From Haliotis asinina (Eukaryota > Mollusca > Gastropoda > Lepetellida > Haliotidae): a stretch of DNA of 64,000 bases. Of the stretch, positions 22,101 through 33,200 are shown piece by piece (the stretch's first letter is position 1; every line of letters starts with the position of its first letter). The notes beneath the pieces were generated by a model that saw only the letters and a list, made by a program, of their open reading frames with translations, was not told the origin of the DNA and made no database searches. A program made the position numbers and the translations under genes. The stretch spans positions 23,441,118 through 23,505,117 of the forward strand of contig NC_090280.1 in the NCBI RefSeq assembly GCF_037392515.1, in the 5' to 3' direction.

Positions 22101-23083
22101 AAAGTGAATTGGTCTTCAACAACCCACTGGTATTCTCGTCATAACAGGTCAGTAACGCTAGCTGATTTCTTCAGCGATTTCAGTATAATTTACCAATCAG
22201 TGAAGGGGTACCCGGTACCCGGTGGGATGAGATAATAATGACTGTAAACCATATACTGTCTTACAATACACCTTGGAGATTCGGGTCAGAATTGATCCTG
22301 TGCAACCTATGCTTGTCACAAATGCAAATGTCTCTTTTATTCGTTGTTGTTTGGATTCAGTAAAGGTCAGTACAGTAGCCTAATGGTTTAACAATCGTTC
22401 GTGAAGCCCATTTCAGCCTCTCACCCTGGCGTTCCAATCCGTGATATTTTATGAATATTGTCATAAACAGAGAAAAACAATACTCACTCACTCACTCGTG
22501 TTCAGTAAGTGGTAATGTAGACGATTAATTCATTTTCAGTCTTCCCTTCGTTTTCAGAGGACCAGGGCAGAAGGTACATATATTTACTTTTGTATCTTTA
22601 ATGCTGGAGTAGTATGGAGTAGAATCTTTATATATTTGCCCAGTTGCTGTCTCATGTCTATGTAAAGACTATTTATTCGACTTATATCAGAAGCCTAAGG
22701 TCAGATTCAAACAAACAAATCAATTGCGTAGACCGATGCTTATGCTGCTGATCATTGGATTGTCTGGTCCACACTCGATTAATTACAGACAGCTGCCATA
22801 TAGCTGAAATATTGCTGAATGTGGTGTTAAATAACGAACAACCGAACAGCAACCATCAGGATCATCTATAGAAATATAAGTGTAATGTTGTAATTACAGA
22901 TGTGGTGACTACCTTACTGTGATGGCAGAGAGATTATCCCATGACTTCAGTGATGTACCTCGTGCTTCCAACAACGATGTCTTAACTCTACACGATTACG
23001 AGAGAGTCCTGGGGGGAAAGTTCCACATCTACACGTCTCTCCACCCCTCATCTTCCTCAACAGAGGACCACAGTACCAAATGA
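12106..23083 (+). CDS. IgSF membrane receptor copy B (stop codon inside Ig3)
   Basis: Exons: signal peptide 12106-12169; Ig1 14369-14713; Ig2 15860-16177; Ig3 16743-17009; TM1 17668-17787; microexon 18903-18924; tail 20413-20468; microexon 20809-20830; tail 21083-21138; TM2 21877-21993; microexon 22558-22573; last exon 22900-23083. The join is 1587 nt and in phase throughout. Ig1 lacks the usual cysteine pair; Ig2 (LTC...YSC) and Ig3 (MRC...YTC) have it. Ig2 has two further cysteines not found in C or D. A TGA at 16889-16891 (ATT ACA TGA, where C and D read GGA) truncates the three-Ig form, but Ig3 is phase 1-1 and skipping it restores an open transcript. TM1 is one codon shorter than in C and D. 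The protein ends STK, as in D. It is most likely a surface receptor; the ligand is unknown. Confidence 0.75.
13001..13238 (+). repeat. tRNA-derived SINE with long CTGA/CTCA tail, intron 1 of copy B
   Basis: GGGGTAGCCTTGTGGGTAAAGCC (A-box-like), CAATTCCCAACATGGGTACAATGTGTGAAGCCCATTTC and TATTGCTGGGATATTGCGAAA are followed by (CTGA)n and then (CTCA)n. Orthologues are at 31240-31391 (C) and 47752-47850 (D, truncated). Confidence 0.8.
13461..13503 (+). repeat. (ACTCACGC)n microsatellite
   Basis: About five perfect 8-bp units. It is likely derived from a SINE tail, since GATATTGATGGAATATTGCCGA just precedes it. Confidence 0.85.
13530..14200 (+). mobile_element. Tc1/mariner-like transposase relic, intron 1 of copy B
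   Basis: Pieces in several frames fit the IS630/Tc1 transposase order: REFSLNAETDGRL (cf. DESRFSL...DGR), DRFGVERVIVWGIISYLGR (cf. RFGGGSVMVWGGIS..GR), GTGAG, and DLNQIQHLN (cf. SPDLNPIEHLWD). Stops and frame changes are frequent, so it is inactive. The relic is shared with C (31850-32600, split by a SINE) and D (48150-48560, partial). Confidence 0.6.
15081..15607 (+). repeat. 37-bp minisatellite of tandem 3' splice-site-like units, copy B (about 15 units)
   Basis: The unit is ACGTTTTATAACACCTGACC + TTCCTCTCTCCCTACAG. Each unit holds a branch-point-like CTGAC, a pyrimidine run and CAG or TAG. It lies in the Ig1-Ig2 intron, about 250 bp before the real Ig2 acceptor. Orthologous arrays are at 33480-33672 (about 6 units), 49430-49625 (6) and 50505-50700 (6). 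Confidence 0.95.
15860..16177 (+). CDS. Ig2 exon of copy B, with two extra cysteines
   Basis: A 106-codon, phase 1-1 exon (acceptor TTTTCACAG, donor GTAGGT) encoding a canonical Ig fold: VNLTC, then YTWRR and a D.GVYSC F-strand motif. Copy B alone reads NQCRYQ and DGQCLTID where copies C and D have DQSLYP or NQSLYP and GQFLTID. The two new cysteines might pair as a second disulfide. Confidence 0.85.
16743..17009 (+). CDS. Ig3 exon of copy B, interrupted by TGA
   Basis: An 89-codon phase 1-1 exon starting YGPDQIQFDG, a linker seen at the start of many Ig C2-set domains. It has MRCSADCNPVC, VTWW and GEYTCHV. In-frame TGA at 16889-16891 differs by one base from the GGA codon in C and D. Confidence 0.85.
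17200..17362 (+). repeat. tRNA-derived SINE in the Ig3-TM1 intron, copy B
   Basis: GGGGTAGCCTAGTGGTTAAAG (A box), CGTCACGCCGAAAACC, GGTTCGAATCT (B box), GAAGCCCATTTCTGGTG and GATGTTGCCAGAATATTGT are present in order. Orthologues are at 35248-35398 and 52286-52458. The B and D copies are nearly identical by eye. Confidence 0.85.
17380..17667. other. conserved block before the TM1 acceptor, function unknown
   Basis: About 280 bp just upstream of TM1 is strongly conserved in B, C (35398-35695) and D (52470-52757). Both strands stay partly open. One forward frame reads NVICKVTKGNIIIDVVWKCH in copy C, faintly like an Ig B-C strand region (C...W). I do not call it an exon because no acceptor/donor pair fits it in phase. 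Confidence 0.4.
17972..18127 (+). repeat. tRNA-derived SINE after TM1, copy B
   Basis: GGGGTAGCCTAGTGGTTACAGC, CATCACGCCAAACACC, GGGTTCGATTTCC, TATGTGAAGCCCATTACTG and an ACTCACTCACTC tail. Orthologues are at 53065-53220 (D) and 36005-36090 (C, truncated). Confidence 0.85.
19747..19978 (-). repeat. family-2 repeat, reverse, copy B
   Basis: Reverse-complement core (GATCGATGCTCATACTGTTC, TTCTCTGGTCCAGACTCG and CCGCCACCATATGGATGAAAT). It is orthologous to 664-893. Confidence 0.75.
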
Positions 23084-23245
23084 AGGCTAAACTGACGGTA
23101 GAGTTCCACATCTACACGTCTCTCCACCCCTCATCTTCCTCAACAGAGGACCACAGTACCAAATGAAGCCTAAACTGAGGGAAGAGTTCCACATGTACAC
23201 GTCTCTCTACCCTTCACTTCTTCAACAGAGGATCAAAGCCTATAT
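23010..23245 (+). repeat. 83-bp tandem repeat across the stop codon, copy B (about 3 units)
   Basis: Same unit as in copy A. In B and D the codon after AGTACC is AAA followed by TGA, so the protein ends STK instead of STWRNPN. Confidence 0.8.
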
Positions 23246-23579
23246 AGTTCAACATCTACAAATTCTTCTAATTTCAGCTGGAAAAATAAGAGTACTCCAG
23301 TGAAAGTGAACAGAAAGTGTTTTCCACGATGCCCTATTTTACAGAGAACTGTAGTGATATATCGACAGTTATGAGATATGTTCCTGCTTGTCCTCTACAT
23401 ACCCGGTGAACGTTGATGTTTGTACAACGCCATGATGTATGCAGTTACCGAACGGTATGTTCTTTCAGGAAGCGGACGCATGAAAGGAAAAGCTTTGAGC
23501 TTTACCCAAAGTATATATGGTATATCAACAACCCTTTACTCACCGTATATATAGTATATCAACAATATTTATTTCAGTC

Positions 23580-23585
23580 AATAAA
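23580..23585 (+). promoter_or_regulatory. candidate poly(A) signal, copy B
   Basis: AATAAA about 500 bp after the stop codon, in the same context as in the other copies. Confidence 0.45.
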
Positions 23586-24792
23586 GCTTTAACCTTTAAA
23601 ACATGTTTTAAATCAATATAGCTTTCCTGTTTTATCAAAAACATTTAACTGTTATGTTGTCTCCACACACTCATCAGTATAAATGTTTTTGTAACAAATT
23701 TCACTTATATCAAACGCTATACACATAAGATTGCTCATGGGGTAGATAGGATTATGGACTAATGTTCCACAAGTTTTGTTTCCATGACCCAGCAGGTACG
23801 GGTCGGTTTCCGATTGTGATATTCTGATTGTCAGCACCTCAAATAAAACTCCAGATGAATAGAACACCCATTTCAAAATAAACACATGGGCGCTAACACA
23901 CATGTACACACACATGCTCAAACACGATTCAAATACATAGTTAAAGAATTGTTTTACATATCTCCCACAAATGCTTTAATAGCTTTACTTTAGTTTTACA
24001 TACTGTAAACTTGATGAAACAGTTTATTTCATACAGAAGGCATGACACACATGTCTCTTATTGTACAGGAATGCTCAGAATTGACATTACTGCTATCCTA
24101 CTTCTGTATTGGCATCACCCTGCCTAGAATGTATTCCTCAGGTAGTATTTGTCTTAGAACTGACGTATCGTGATCTGTAGCTGAACACCAGCTGACATTT
24201 GAACAACTGTAAACAACCCGTTTCCTGCAGACATCACTGAACCATACTTTCTCGTGTAAAGAAATGCTGAAGGTGTCATACGGATGGAATGTGAAATATT
24301 CCTCTTGAAAATAATACAGTAGAGTATTTCTGTACTGTAGCGCCGCAAACAATCTTAACTATGCATGTCTTCAGATCGGACAAAGTCATGAGACTTGTTT
24401 CGATATAGTTGAGTTGAGTTGAGTTGAGCTGCATTTTATGCTACACTGGTGTTGATGCAGCCATATAGGAACCTCCTGTATGTAATATGTGCAACTGTGC
24501 GAGAGGTTTTGTTTGAAAAACAACATTTCTCTCCAAAAAATCAAAGCAATTTTGCTGGAATAAATCTAACATCGAAATAATCTTGTCAAACTTTCAACTA
24601 CATGGAACTTTTAGTTTAAGAAGCCAAGTCTGAATACATGCATGATCACTAAAAACATTTCCGTGTCGCTGTAGCTCACTCGGACATGTTTTACAAAGTT
24701 TAAAGGTCAACGCTGGGGATGAATGGGTGAGTGAGTGAGTTAAGGGACCTTGAAGGAGTTAACTACTGACCTTGATTTATATTCCTCGGGTG
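23586..24792. other. 3' flanking block of copy B, no gene
   Basis: Counterpart of 5644-6784. A short CA-rich stretch (23885-23925) is present. No coding signal is seen. Confidence 0.6.
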
Positions 24793-24953
24793 ACGGTGCT
24801 GTACCCTGGTGGACAATTTGTTCGTTCGTCGCGCCAAAAATCAGGATTCCGTTTTCCCAACATTCACAACGTGTGAAGCCCATTTCTGGTGCTCCCCGTC
24901 GTGATATTGCTGGAATATTGCTAAGGGTGGCGTAAAACCAAACTAACTCACTC
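24793..24953 (+). repeat. tRNA-derived SINE, B-C intergenic
   Basis: Orthologue of 6785-6948, with GTGTGAAGCCCATTTCTGGTG and GATATTGCTGGAATATTGCTAA. Confidence 0.75.
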
Positions 24954-25029
24954 ACATTCCTCAGACAGACTGGATATTTTGGAGATTACCAGTGAGCAGA
25001 ATTACCATTTTGTACATCTGGGTATTCGT

Positions 25030-25345
25030 GCATATACGTCACAGAAACAAACAGCACGTATATATCTCGGTACTCATACATATACGTCACAGATATGATC
25101 TGTAAATACACCTCGGTATTCACACATATACATCACAAAACAATCTGTACATACATCTTCATATACTCACATATATGTCACAGATATGATCTGTAAATAC
25201 ACCGCGGTATTCACACATATACATCACAAAACAATCTGTACATACATCTTCATATACTCACATATATGTCACAGATATGATCTGTAAATACACCGCGGTA
25301 TTCACACATATACATCACAAAACAGTCTGTACATACACCTCGGTA
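25030..25345 (+). repeat. 45-bp minisatellite, B-C intergenic (about 7 units)
   Basis: Same unit as at 7030-7525, with fewer repeats. Confidence 0.85.
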
Positions 25346-26205
25346 TTCACATTCGGATCATTATATCAAACCTTATACACCACGACTTATCAAAAACAGC
25401 TACTTGCACAATTTCACGCCCAAATCATGGGTCACCAAAGACAGCGAAAACGTAAATGCGTTAATTAATTTCAGTCAAGGCCATCTATGGCCGACAAGTT
25501 GGTACGATTTTGGAAATGATATATATGATGTTGCAAAAGGTTTTTTTAGACCCGTGGAATGCTGCTGTCGATCGATTCTAACCTTACACAGGTGCTGTCA
25601 ACGTGGCTTGTATTAATAAACGACTTTGAAAGGTGAATTTTCGCTGTCTTGGGAGATCCAAGACCACTGTAGAATAATTGCTCATATTGTGACCAGTCAT
25701 CTACCTCCAGTTGCTGGAGATCTATAGCCCTTTCCTATGTTCTAATGTCCTACTTGGTATACAATTTTAAGCTACATGATAGTTTTTAATGCCTTACTAT
25801 GATATACTAGTTGTGTTCTTGCCGTTTGGTGACAGGTTTTAATGAAATAAATTTAGCATTAACTGTTTTAGTCACGAGATGGTTGAAATATTGCCAAAGT
25901 GGCTTTAAACTCACTCTATCATCGTTACACTTTCTTCTGACTTCCAGCACATTCTGACTACAGGTACTTCTGACCTGAGATAACCGTCACTTCTGTCATC
26001 ACAACGTTTACTTTTACCATCGCGTTTAGTAGACGGGTGCTTCGGACATGACATAACCATTACACAAATATGGGATTCCAGCCTGTCCCATTTGATCTTC
26101 ACCTGTAACATATTTTCTTCACCTGTAACATGATGTCCGCTTTAAATACATGCCCAATGTGGAACATAAAGACGGCAGTGGGTTCAACATTTTGCAGTCC
26201 GATTA

Positions 26206-26703
26206 ATGAGATCCAAACTCAGTTTTAGGTTCTTGTATCTCTACTGTCATGTATCTGAAATAGCCTCTCCCATCCCTCTGTGCTGCGGCGATATTCATCC
26301 TAATCCTGGGCAGAATTATTTCAGATCCTCTGAAATAATACACATTGGACGTACGCAGCTTGAAAGACAAAATGTATTTCCCTTACACAGAATTTCGACC
26401 TTTTGACTTTAAATGTCTTACAGAATCCTGGCAGCACGCAGACATCCGCAGCGTTGATGTAGCAATACCTGGACACCACCTACCATTCGGGAAATACTTG
26501 TGGTGGTGATTTGGCGATCTAATAGTATGTCAGTAGAGTTTACTCCTACTGTTACCTCCTTTTTTAAATGCGCAGTGACAGTGTATCAACATATCTGGAA
26601 ACAACAGTTAATGAGAGATACAATCAAGGTATTGCAGAACAGATTTTCTTCCTTAAGGGTTACGTCTCAATACTTCTTCCTTGATGGACACAGCTTGCTG
26701 TAG
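26206..26703 (+). mobile_element. LINE ORF2 endonuclease fragment, B-C intergenic
   Basis: Carries PLCCGDIHPNPGQN in one frame and RSLKDK, LTESW and DVAIPGHHLPFGKY in another. It is the best preserved of the four orthologous relics but still broken. Confidence 0.7.
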
Positions 26704-27749
26704 TTCTGCAGTTGAAGGATGGTTGCCGTTCTATTTGATAGGTCCTTCATTTATATTCAGTGTCGCTCAGCAGTCTTTGACAAGGACTCCAGTAGTCTAT
26801 TATTCTTTCGGTTCTTAATCCTAAACTTATAGCTGCCGTATATCACATTTTGTCCACAACGGGCTTAGCTACAAAAATATATACGCTCACTGATATGTTG
26901 TATGTTTTTGAAATGTACCAAATGAGGTGAGACTCTAATAAATAATTATCTGCCCATAGCAAAAATGGCGTGGGCTTACACATGAATTGCTAAAAAGGCT
27001 GGACAAGCCTTCAATACCATCTAAAAATGAAGTTTTGTAATCTATCAGGCTAACACCAAAAGGAAATGGTTTGCAACACGTCTGTCCACCTTGAGAATAT
27101 ATAACGTACTGGACGCCTACTTGAGCATTAGCCATGATGATGAATGATGAAGTGGGGGATCGTTTTATCATTCACATTCATGGCTATGACATGTGTTAGT
27201 GTTGACAGATAGAAAAGAGAGAAAATTTGTATTTATGTGTCACATACTATGCATACATAATTTGAAAGACTGATAAAATATAACATCCGGCCATATGGCC
27301 TACGAGACACAAGACACTACAGAACGTATAGTAGTGCTTGAAGTGAATAATCTATCACAGTATATAAGCACCAACGATGAAAAAAATAGTTATAGTGAAT
27401 AATGTATCGACAGTTCCATATTCACCAATAAAGTGTTATATGTGTAGTTACAGGACTACAATATGCGTTTACGTTTATTAAACATTTAGTAACCATTCCA
27501 GCTAGAGGTTTAATTACCTTAGCATTACTAAGTATGAATGCAGCGTGGTCGGTAGGTGACAGGAGAGGGAAAAAGGATTACTACTTTCTACATTTTCCCA
27601 TAAGTCATATCGTAAGTCCGAATATAACGGACATTTGTTCTGAAATGTGCTCACTAATTTAGTGAGACTTGTGGTCACGGTGTCACCAGACATACCTTGA
27701 AACAAACTATATAACTAATACCCCTTTTGTTCTACGGGTGACTGCATTT

Positions 27750-28180
27750 TGATGTTTTAAGATATTGGGCATAGTGGGGATACACCGTCAAAAGTATCGG
27801 CATCAGGCATCTGCCAGATCATTTCTACTTGATGCAATAAAACTGGAATCCTCTAAGTTCTGAAATTCAATTACTAGCATTCATACTTTATCCAGATTAA
27901 AAAAAACCTCGATATTAAAACCAAATACATGTAACAAAACTTTTATGTTTGACCTAGCCTATATACTAAGAAGTCTCAGGTTCCGTTGTAGTGATTTAAA
28001 TGATGACAGGTTTGAGAGACACATCATCGACAGCCCCTCGTGCCCGCGTGGTCATCCAGTTAAAATTGTTGTGCATTATTTCTTCACATACAATAAATAC
28101 ACGGAATTAAGAAAAAAATCGTATTTTTCATTAAAGACGTTTAGTTTCAGTCCGGCACTAAGGGATGTGCATCCCTCACA
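27750..28180 (+). mobile_element. LINE ORF2 C-terminal relic, B-C intergenic
   Basis: Orthologue of 9903-10340. SPSCPRGHPV replaces NPSCSRGHPV at the knuckle. Confidence 0.65.
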
Positions 28181-28222
28181 AGCAATGGTCTCCACAAATT
28201 CAAAAGAATCGATTCCCCCGCC

Positions 28223-28292
28223 GTGTCCCACGCCGTGATATTGCTGGAATATTGCTAAAAGTGGCGAAAAACTAAACTCACTCACTCACTTC
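28223..28292 (+). repeat. SINE 3' fragment, B-C intergenic
   Basis: CGCCGTGATATTGCTGGAATATTGCTAAAA with a CTCACTCACTCA tail. Confidence 0.75.
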
Positions 28293-28449
28293 AAAAGAAG
28301 TTCATGTACATGTGTATGCCATGTATATGAACCAAGAGAATCCAAATACTTACCAATTCATTAAGATATTATATTGTTGTATGTTTTTCTCAATTCAGAA
28401 TCTCCTTGCATGATTTCAGTGAACACTCTGATCGTAAATGTGAAAATTT

Positions 28450-28735
28450 AAATCCAAGTGAATTTTTATGTGTAAAATGTAATAGCAATGAGGTCGAGGA
28501 TAAACATCATGTGCTATCTGTGTGCAAGAACTACCGAGACCTGCAACAATAAATGTCTTTCAAACTTATGTACAGGGTATAAAGATCAACATTGCATGAT
28601 AAATCTTTTAAATTCTAAGAATGGAGATGGTATTCTCTCCGTCGCATGTTTTCTGAAAAAAGTACTAGTTTTGAAACAAAAACATATAACCACTATGGGT
28701 CGTTTCGCCTGAATTACTGTCTGTCTGTCTTTGTT
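28450..28735 (+). mobile_element. second LINE 3'-end relic, B-C intergenic
   Basis: Orthologue of 10590-10895, with the same cysteine knuckle and CTGTCTGTCTGTC tail. Confidence 0.65.
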
Positions 28736-29715
28736 AGACATATCAAAGAGTCCGACTTATTCAGTTATTGTATTCATAAGAAACAATTCTTGTTCAGTTA
28801 GGCCTGAACTCAACTTACTGTTTATGTCATCGCAACGTTAACGCTACACTTGACGCCGGTTTTAACGTCAGTACCGGTTGTGACGTCCGTTCACTTTGAG
28901 AGTTGCTTGGCATCTCCTGGGCATAGACAGAAGAAGTGTTCCCATCTGAGCCCGAGATAATCCCATAACTGATCGATTCGTTTTGAATGTGTGGATTAAA
29001 AAGGCCATGGAAACACTGGTTTCTGGTTGGTGAAGAAGTTCATTGTTTTCTGAACTGATTTAGTCGACGGTAATAAATGAACGTCTCTTGACATAGCAAG
29101 GCGTAGACTTTTAGAAAATACACGATGGCGATTCAACATTGGTGCTAACTTTAACCACACCATTTATTTGACCGGCATTCTAAACGCTGAGGAATCAATA
29201 ACGAATCAAGCTAGATTGTACCTTTGGTTTCAACGAAGCCTATGCAGTTGGTTGAGGGCACCGGTCCCAGAGTTCATTTGTTCGAAGTCGACCAGACATC
29301 ACCTAGGTGAGTGGTACAATGGGCGGGGATCCATCAACCGGTTGGTCATACAAGGTTCTGTGCTACTACGATATGTTACACAAAAGTGATAACGAATGAC
29401 AACAGGGATATTTCAGCCTTGGCCTAATGATTTGTATCTAGGAATGTCAAAAGCATAATTTCAGTTTTATTATTTGCCAAGACGGCATGGCTCACGGGCC
29501 ACCGTGGTGAAAAAATAATCTTTCATTTTTTCTGCTGGAGTATATCATCTGAGTACCCTTGAAATTGGTACCTTTTAGTTTCTAGCATCTTCTTTGTAAT
29601 ACTCCGTGGTGGGCGGGCAGCTCGGATGAACAAACGTAAACACTGAAACTGGCTTGAAAAACAAAGAAGACACACCATTCACATGACACTGATCCTGATG
29701 ATAATAAACGTGGTT

Positions 29716-29896
29716 GTCTGGATGTTTAACACCGCATTTAGCAGTAGTGCACCTATATGGCGGTGGTGTGTGAATAATCGAGTCTGGACCAGAAATACCA
29801 GTGAGCAACAGCATGACCATCGATCTACACATTTAGGATCCGATGACTTGTCAGCCAAATCAGTGAGCCTGCCCACCCGATCCCGTTTGTTGCCTT
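29716..29896 (+). repeat. family-2 repeat upstream of copy C
   Basis: Orthologue of 11658-11830, with TGGCGGTGGTGTGTGAATAATCGAG and CCATCGATCTACACATTTAGGA. Confidence 0.8.
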
Positions 29897-30065
29897 GATT
29901 GCCAGTATATACAAGGACGCACACGGGCGTGCAACAACAAGAACGTAGGAGTAATACAACAGATCATCCTGTGTTTCTCACTGGTTACAACACGGTGTCT
30001 ATATGCAGTTTTCGCTCCCCATTTCCTCCACATATTAAAACGTTTTAACAGCGCCACGATGACCC

Positions 30066-30072
30066 TTTATAA
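30066..30072 (+). promoter_or_regulatory. TATA-like element upstream of copy C
   Basis: TTTATAA in GACCCTTTATAACACGG, about 100 bp before the ATG at 30167. Suggestive only. Confidence 0.25.
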
Positions 30073-30166
30073 CACGGAAATACTTCATCACAGTCCTGAC
30101 TAACAAATCGTTATATGAATCATCTGAAGTGTTTTGTGGTAGTCAACACACTGGAAGCAAACACAC

Positions 30167-30230
30167 ATGTTTTTTCATATTTTTTGTCTGAAAACAGTGA
30201 TCTTCTCTGCAGGCATACTGGAATTTGCTG
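30167..30230 (+). CDS. signal-peptide exon, copy C
   Basis: Starts MFFHIFCLKTVIFSAG and ends LEFA plus one base at donor GTAAGC (phase 1). The hydrophobic core and short length fit a cleaved signal peptide. The start was chosen as the only ATG in the exon leading in phase to Ig1. Confidence 0.75.
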
Positions 30231-33200
30231 GTAAGCATTTATCTTTACTTTTTATCATTCCAGTTAGGTATAAGGTGTGTTCTAAGGCATTGTCTGTCCA
30301 CTTGACCCAATTACTCGCCTCCTTCCAAGGCCACAATATGAGGTAAAATGTGTTATGTTTTACACGAGGTGAAAAAAAAGGCCCAGGGAAGCATGACGGG
30401 AGCGGCAGCTAGGTCAGAATGCGGTCCTTTCGCGAACATAACTGTTATCATACCTATTTTCTAGTAATTCATTCACACATGTTCTTGGTTGAAACCTGAA
30501 CCCGGGACACCAAGCTCCCAACTGGGAACCATACTTTTATATCATGATCAGTGTTGAGTGAGTTTGGTTTTACGCCACTAGAATTGGCAATATCACAGCA
30601 ATATCACAGCAAGGGAGACCGGAAATGAACTTCACACAATGAGCCCATGTAGAAAATCGAGCCCGGGTGTTCGGTGGAGCCAATGAAAGTTTTAGTCACT
30701 AGGCTAAAGTGACTTCTGTATGATAAAGAAGTTTTGTGAGGACATGCAACTAGATAAAGACATGTCAGATCACAAAATCTTTAAAGCGTAATAAAGGACA
30801 TGGTAGCGGTTGGTTTCGTGATGTATATTCGTCTAAAATGGAAGATAATAAGATCATATTTTATATTAAAGAAACGGTTTATACTTTCCGAATGGAATAT
30901 TTTAATCAAAATACGATAGTCAGACGTTCGTAAATCCAAACGAATACATTTTAAACGTTCGTGGCATGTTTACGGTACTTCAGAAAACTGCCATTAAAAT
31001 TAGAAGCGGTTCGACTTGTGGCAGTCATGTGCTGCTACAAATATCAATGATAACGAAAGTCAGCTTCTGTTATACATTTGTTGACTTAATGAAATTGGTG
31101 AAAAGACGAAATTGATGCCAATCGCAAAAACCCCATCACGAAGTCTCGAAGCTGGAACGTACCAAACCGGATTTGCAAATCACGTCAACGTACACAAAAA
31201 CACTATATCTCGTGTAATTAACCACCTGAAGGCAACAATGGCTGTGGGGTAGCCTTGTGGGTAAAGCCTTCCATGTGGGTTCGATTCCCAACATGGGTAC
31301 AATGTGCGAAGCCAATTTCAAATGTTCTCAGCTATTGCTGGAATATTACTAAAAGAGCCGCAAAACTAAACCACTCACTCACTCACTCATTTGTCTCTAG
31401 TATTGTGATCAACCTTCAGCTGTCGGTGTATAGCCCATCTATAGCCCATTCTTCCGTCTCTAGTGATAGTCTGTAGTATTGTGATCAACCTTCAGCTGTC
31501 GGTGTATAGCCCATCTATAGCCCATTCTTCCGTCTCTAGTGATAGTCTGTAGTATTGTGATCAACCTTCAGCTGTCGGTGTATAGCCCATCTATAGCCCA
31601 TTCTTCCGTCTCTAGTGATAGTCTGTAGTATTGTGATCAACCTTCAGCTGTCGCTGTATAGCCCATCTATAGCCCATTCTTCCGTCTCTAGTGATAGTCT
31701 TTCTGATAGCGTACTAGTTTCAAATTGAGAGACGTGATAATCTAATATTTTTACTGTCCAGTGATGACAGCTTTACGTTGAAATTATATTGATTTTAATA
31801 TTGATATAAATGAAATAGTTCTCGTCACGATATTGCTGCGATATAACTTGCAAAACATCGCAACAATCATGTCTTTTATCAACCTCACTGCTATATACCA
31901 CCACCGATACAGATGGACATGTGTATTCTATGTGCTGTTGATCGACCAAACAACATGAAATTAGACACCAAAGTATTTGTTCCTTTGTTAAGTGGGGACT
32001 GAGTAAGTGAGTGAGTTGAGTTTTACGCCGCACTCAGCAATATTCCAGCTATATGGTGGCGCTCTGTAAATAATGGAGCCTGGACCAGACAATCCAGTGA
32101 CCAACACCAAGAGCATCGATCTGCGCGACTAGGAACCGATGACATGTGTCAACCAAGTCAGCGAGGGTGACCACTTGATTCCGCCTTTGTTGAGAAGTCT
32201 GCACCGACGACGCCGACGTGCAGCATGGAGCAACACCTGTGTGGAGAAATTGGCGGTGAGTCTCGAGCAATGATGATTCGTGAATTCTCCCTCAATGCTG
32301 AAATTGTTGGTAGCCTGTCGTCTGACGTCAAATGAAAGTATTGAGCACATTAAGACAGGTCGACAGGTTTGGTGTCGAAAGTGTGATAGTGTGGGGAATC
32401 ATATCCTGCTTGGGAAGATCTACAGGGTGGCGGTTCAGGGAACTGGTGCAGGGACTATATTTTTCAAACGAAAGAGATCGTAGGATCTTAATCCGATACA
32501 CCATCTTAGTGTTTGCATCGAGGTAAACATAAGACTGAAACACGTTTACAATGCATGGTGGGAAGAATGGCAGAGAAATCCACATAACATAGTACACAGA
32601 AGTTATGATCGACAGCTCACTGAGCGGGCATCTTACGACAGGGCAATTAGCATTGCCATTATGTGATTATCACCATGTCATCTTTGTATCAATCAAATTG
32701 GATCAAATATGCAATTGCGTGTATTTATTTTTCAAAGTTGACCTTTATCTTTCTTTTCTGTATCGTGTACTAATTATGCTGATATGTTTCAGATTCTTAT
32801 ACCAACACTGTGGCCCGTGTCGGACAAAGTGTCAACATGGCCTGGAGTGTCAGTCAGTCAGTTACGGATTTTAAGATAAGATCTATCGCATACAAACAAC
32901 AGAAATCCAACAGAACTGGTTCCACTGTCCTGTTCATTGTGAGTGGAAATAGGCTTCTGCCTGCTACTGTCAACACACACACAGACAACGGGACGAGGAT
33001 TCAGCTGACTGTCAGTACATCTATGGAGGGGAGGAAGCAAGTCATTCTCACATTCCACAGTGTTGACGTACAGGACGCCGGAGTCTACAACTTCAGCGCT
33101 CCTAACAGTGACGTGTCTCCTGAGACTCAACTTCTTATTGTACTGCGTAAGTGTGATTACAATCTGAGTACCAAATATAAATATACATTTCGCATCAAAA

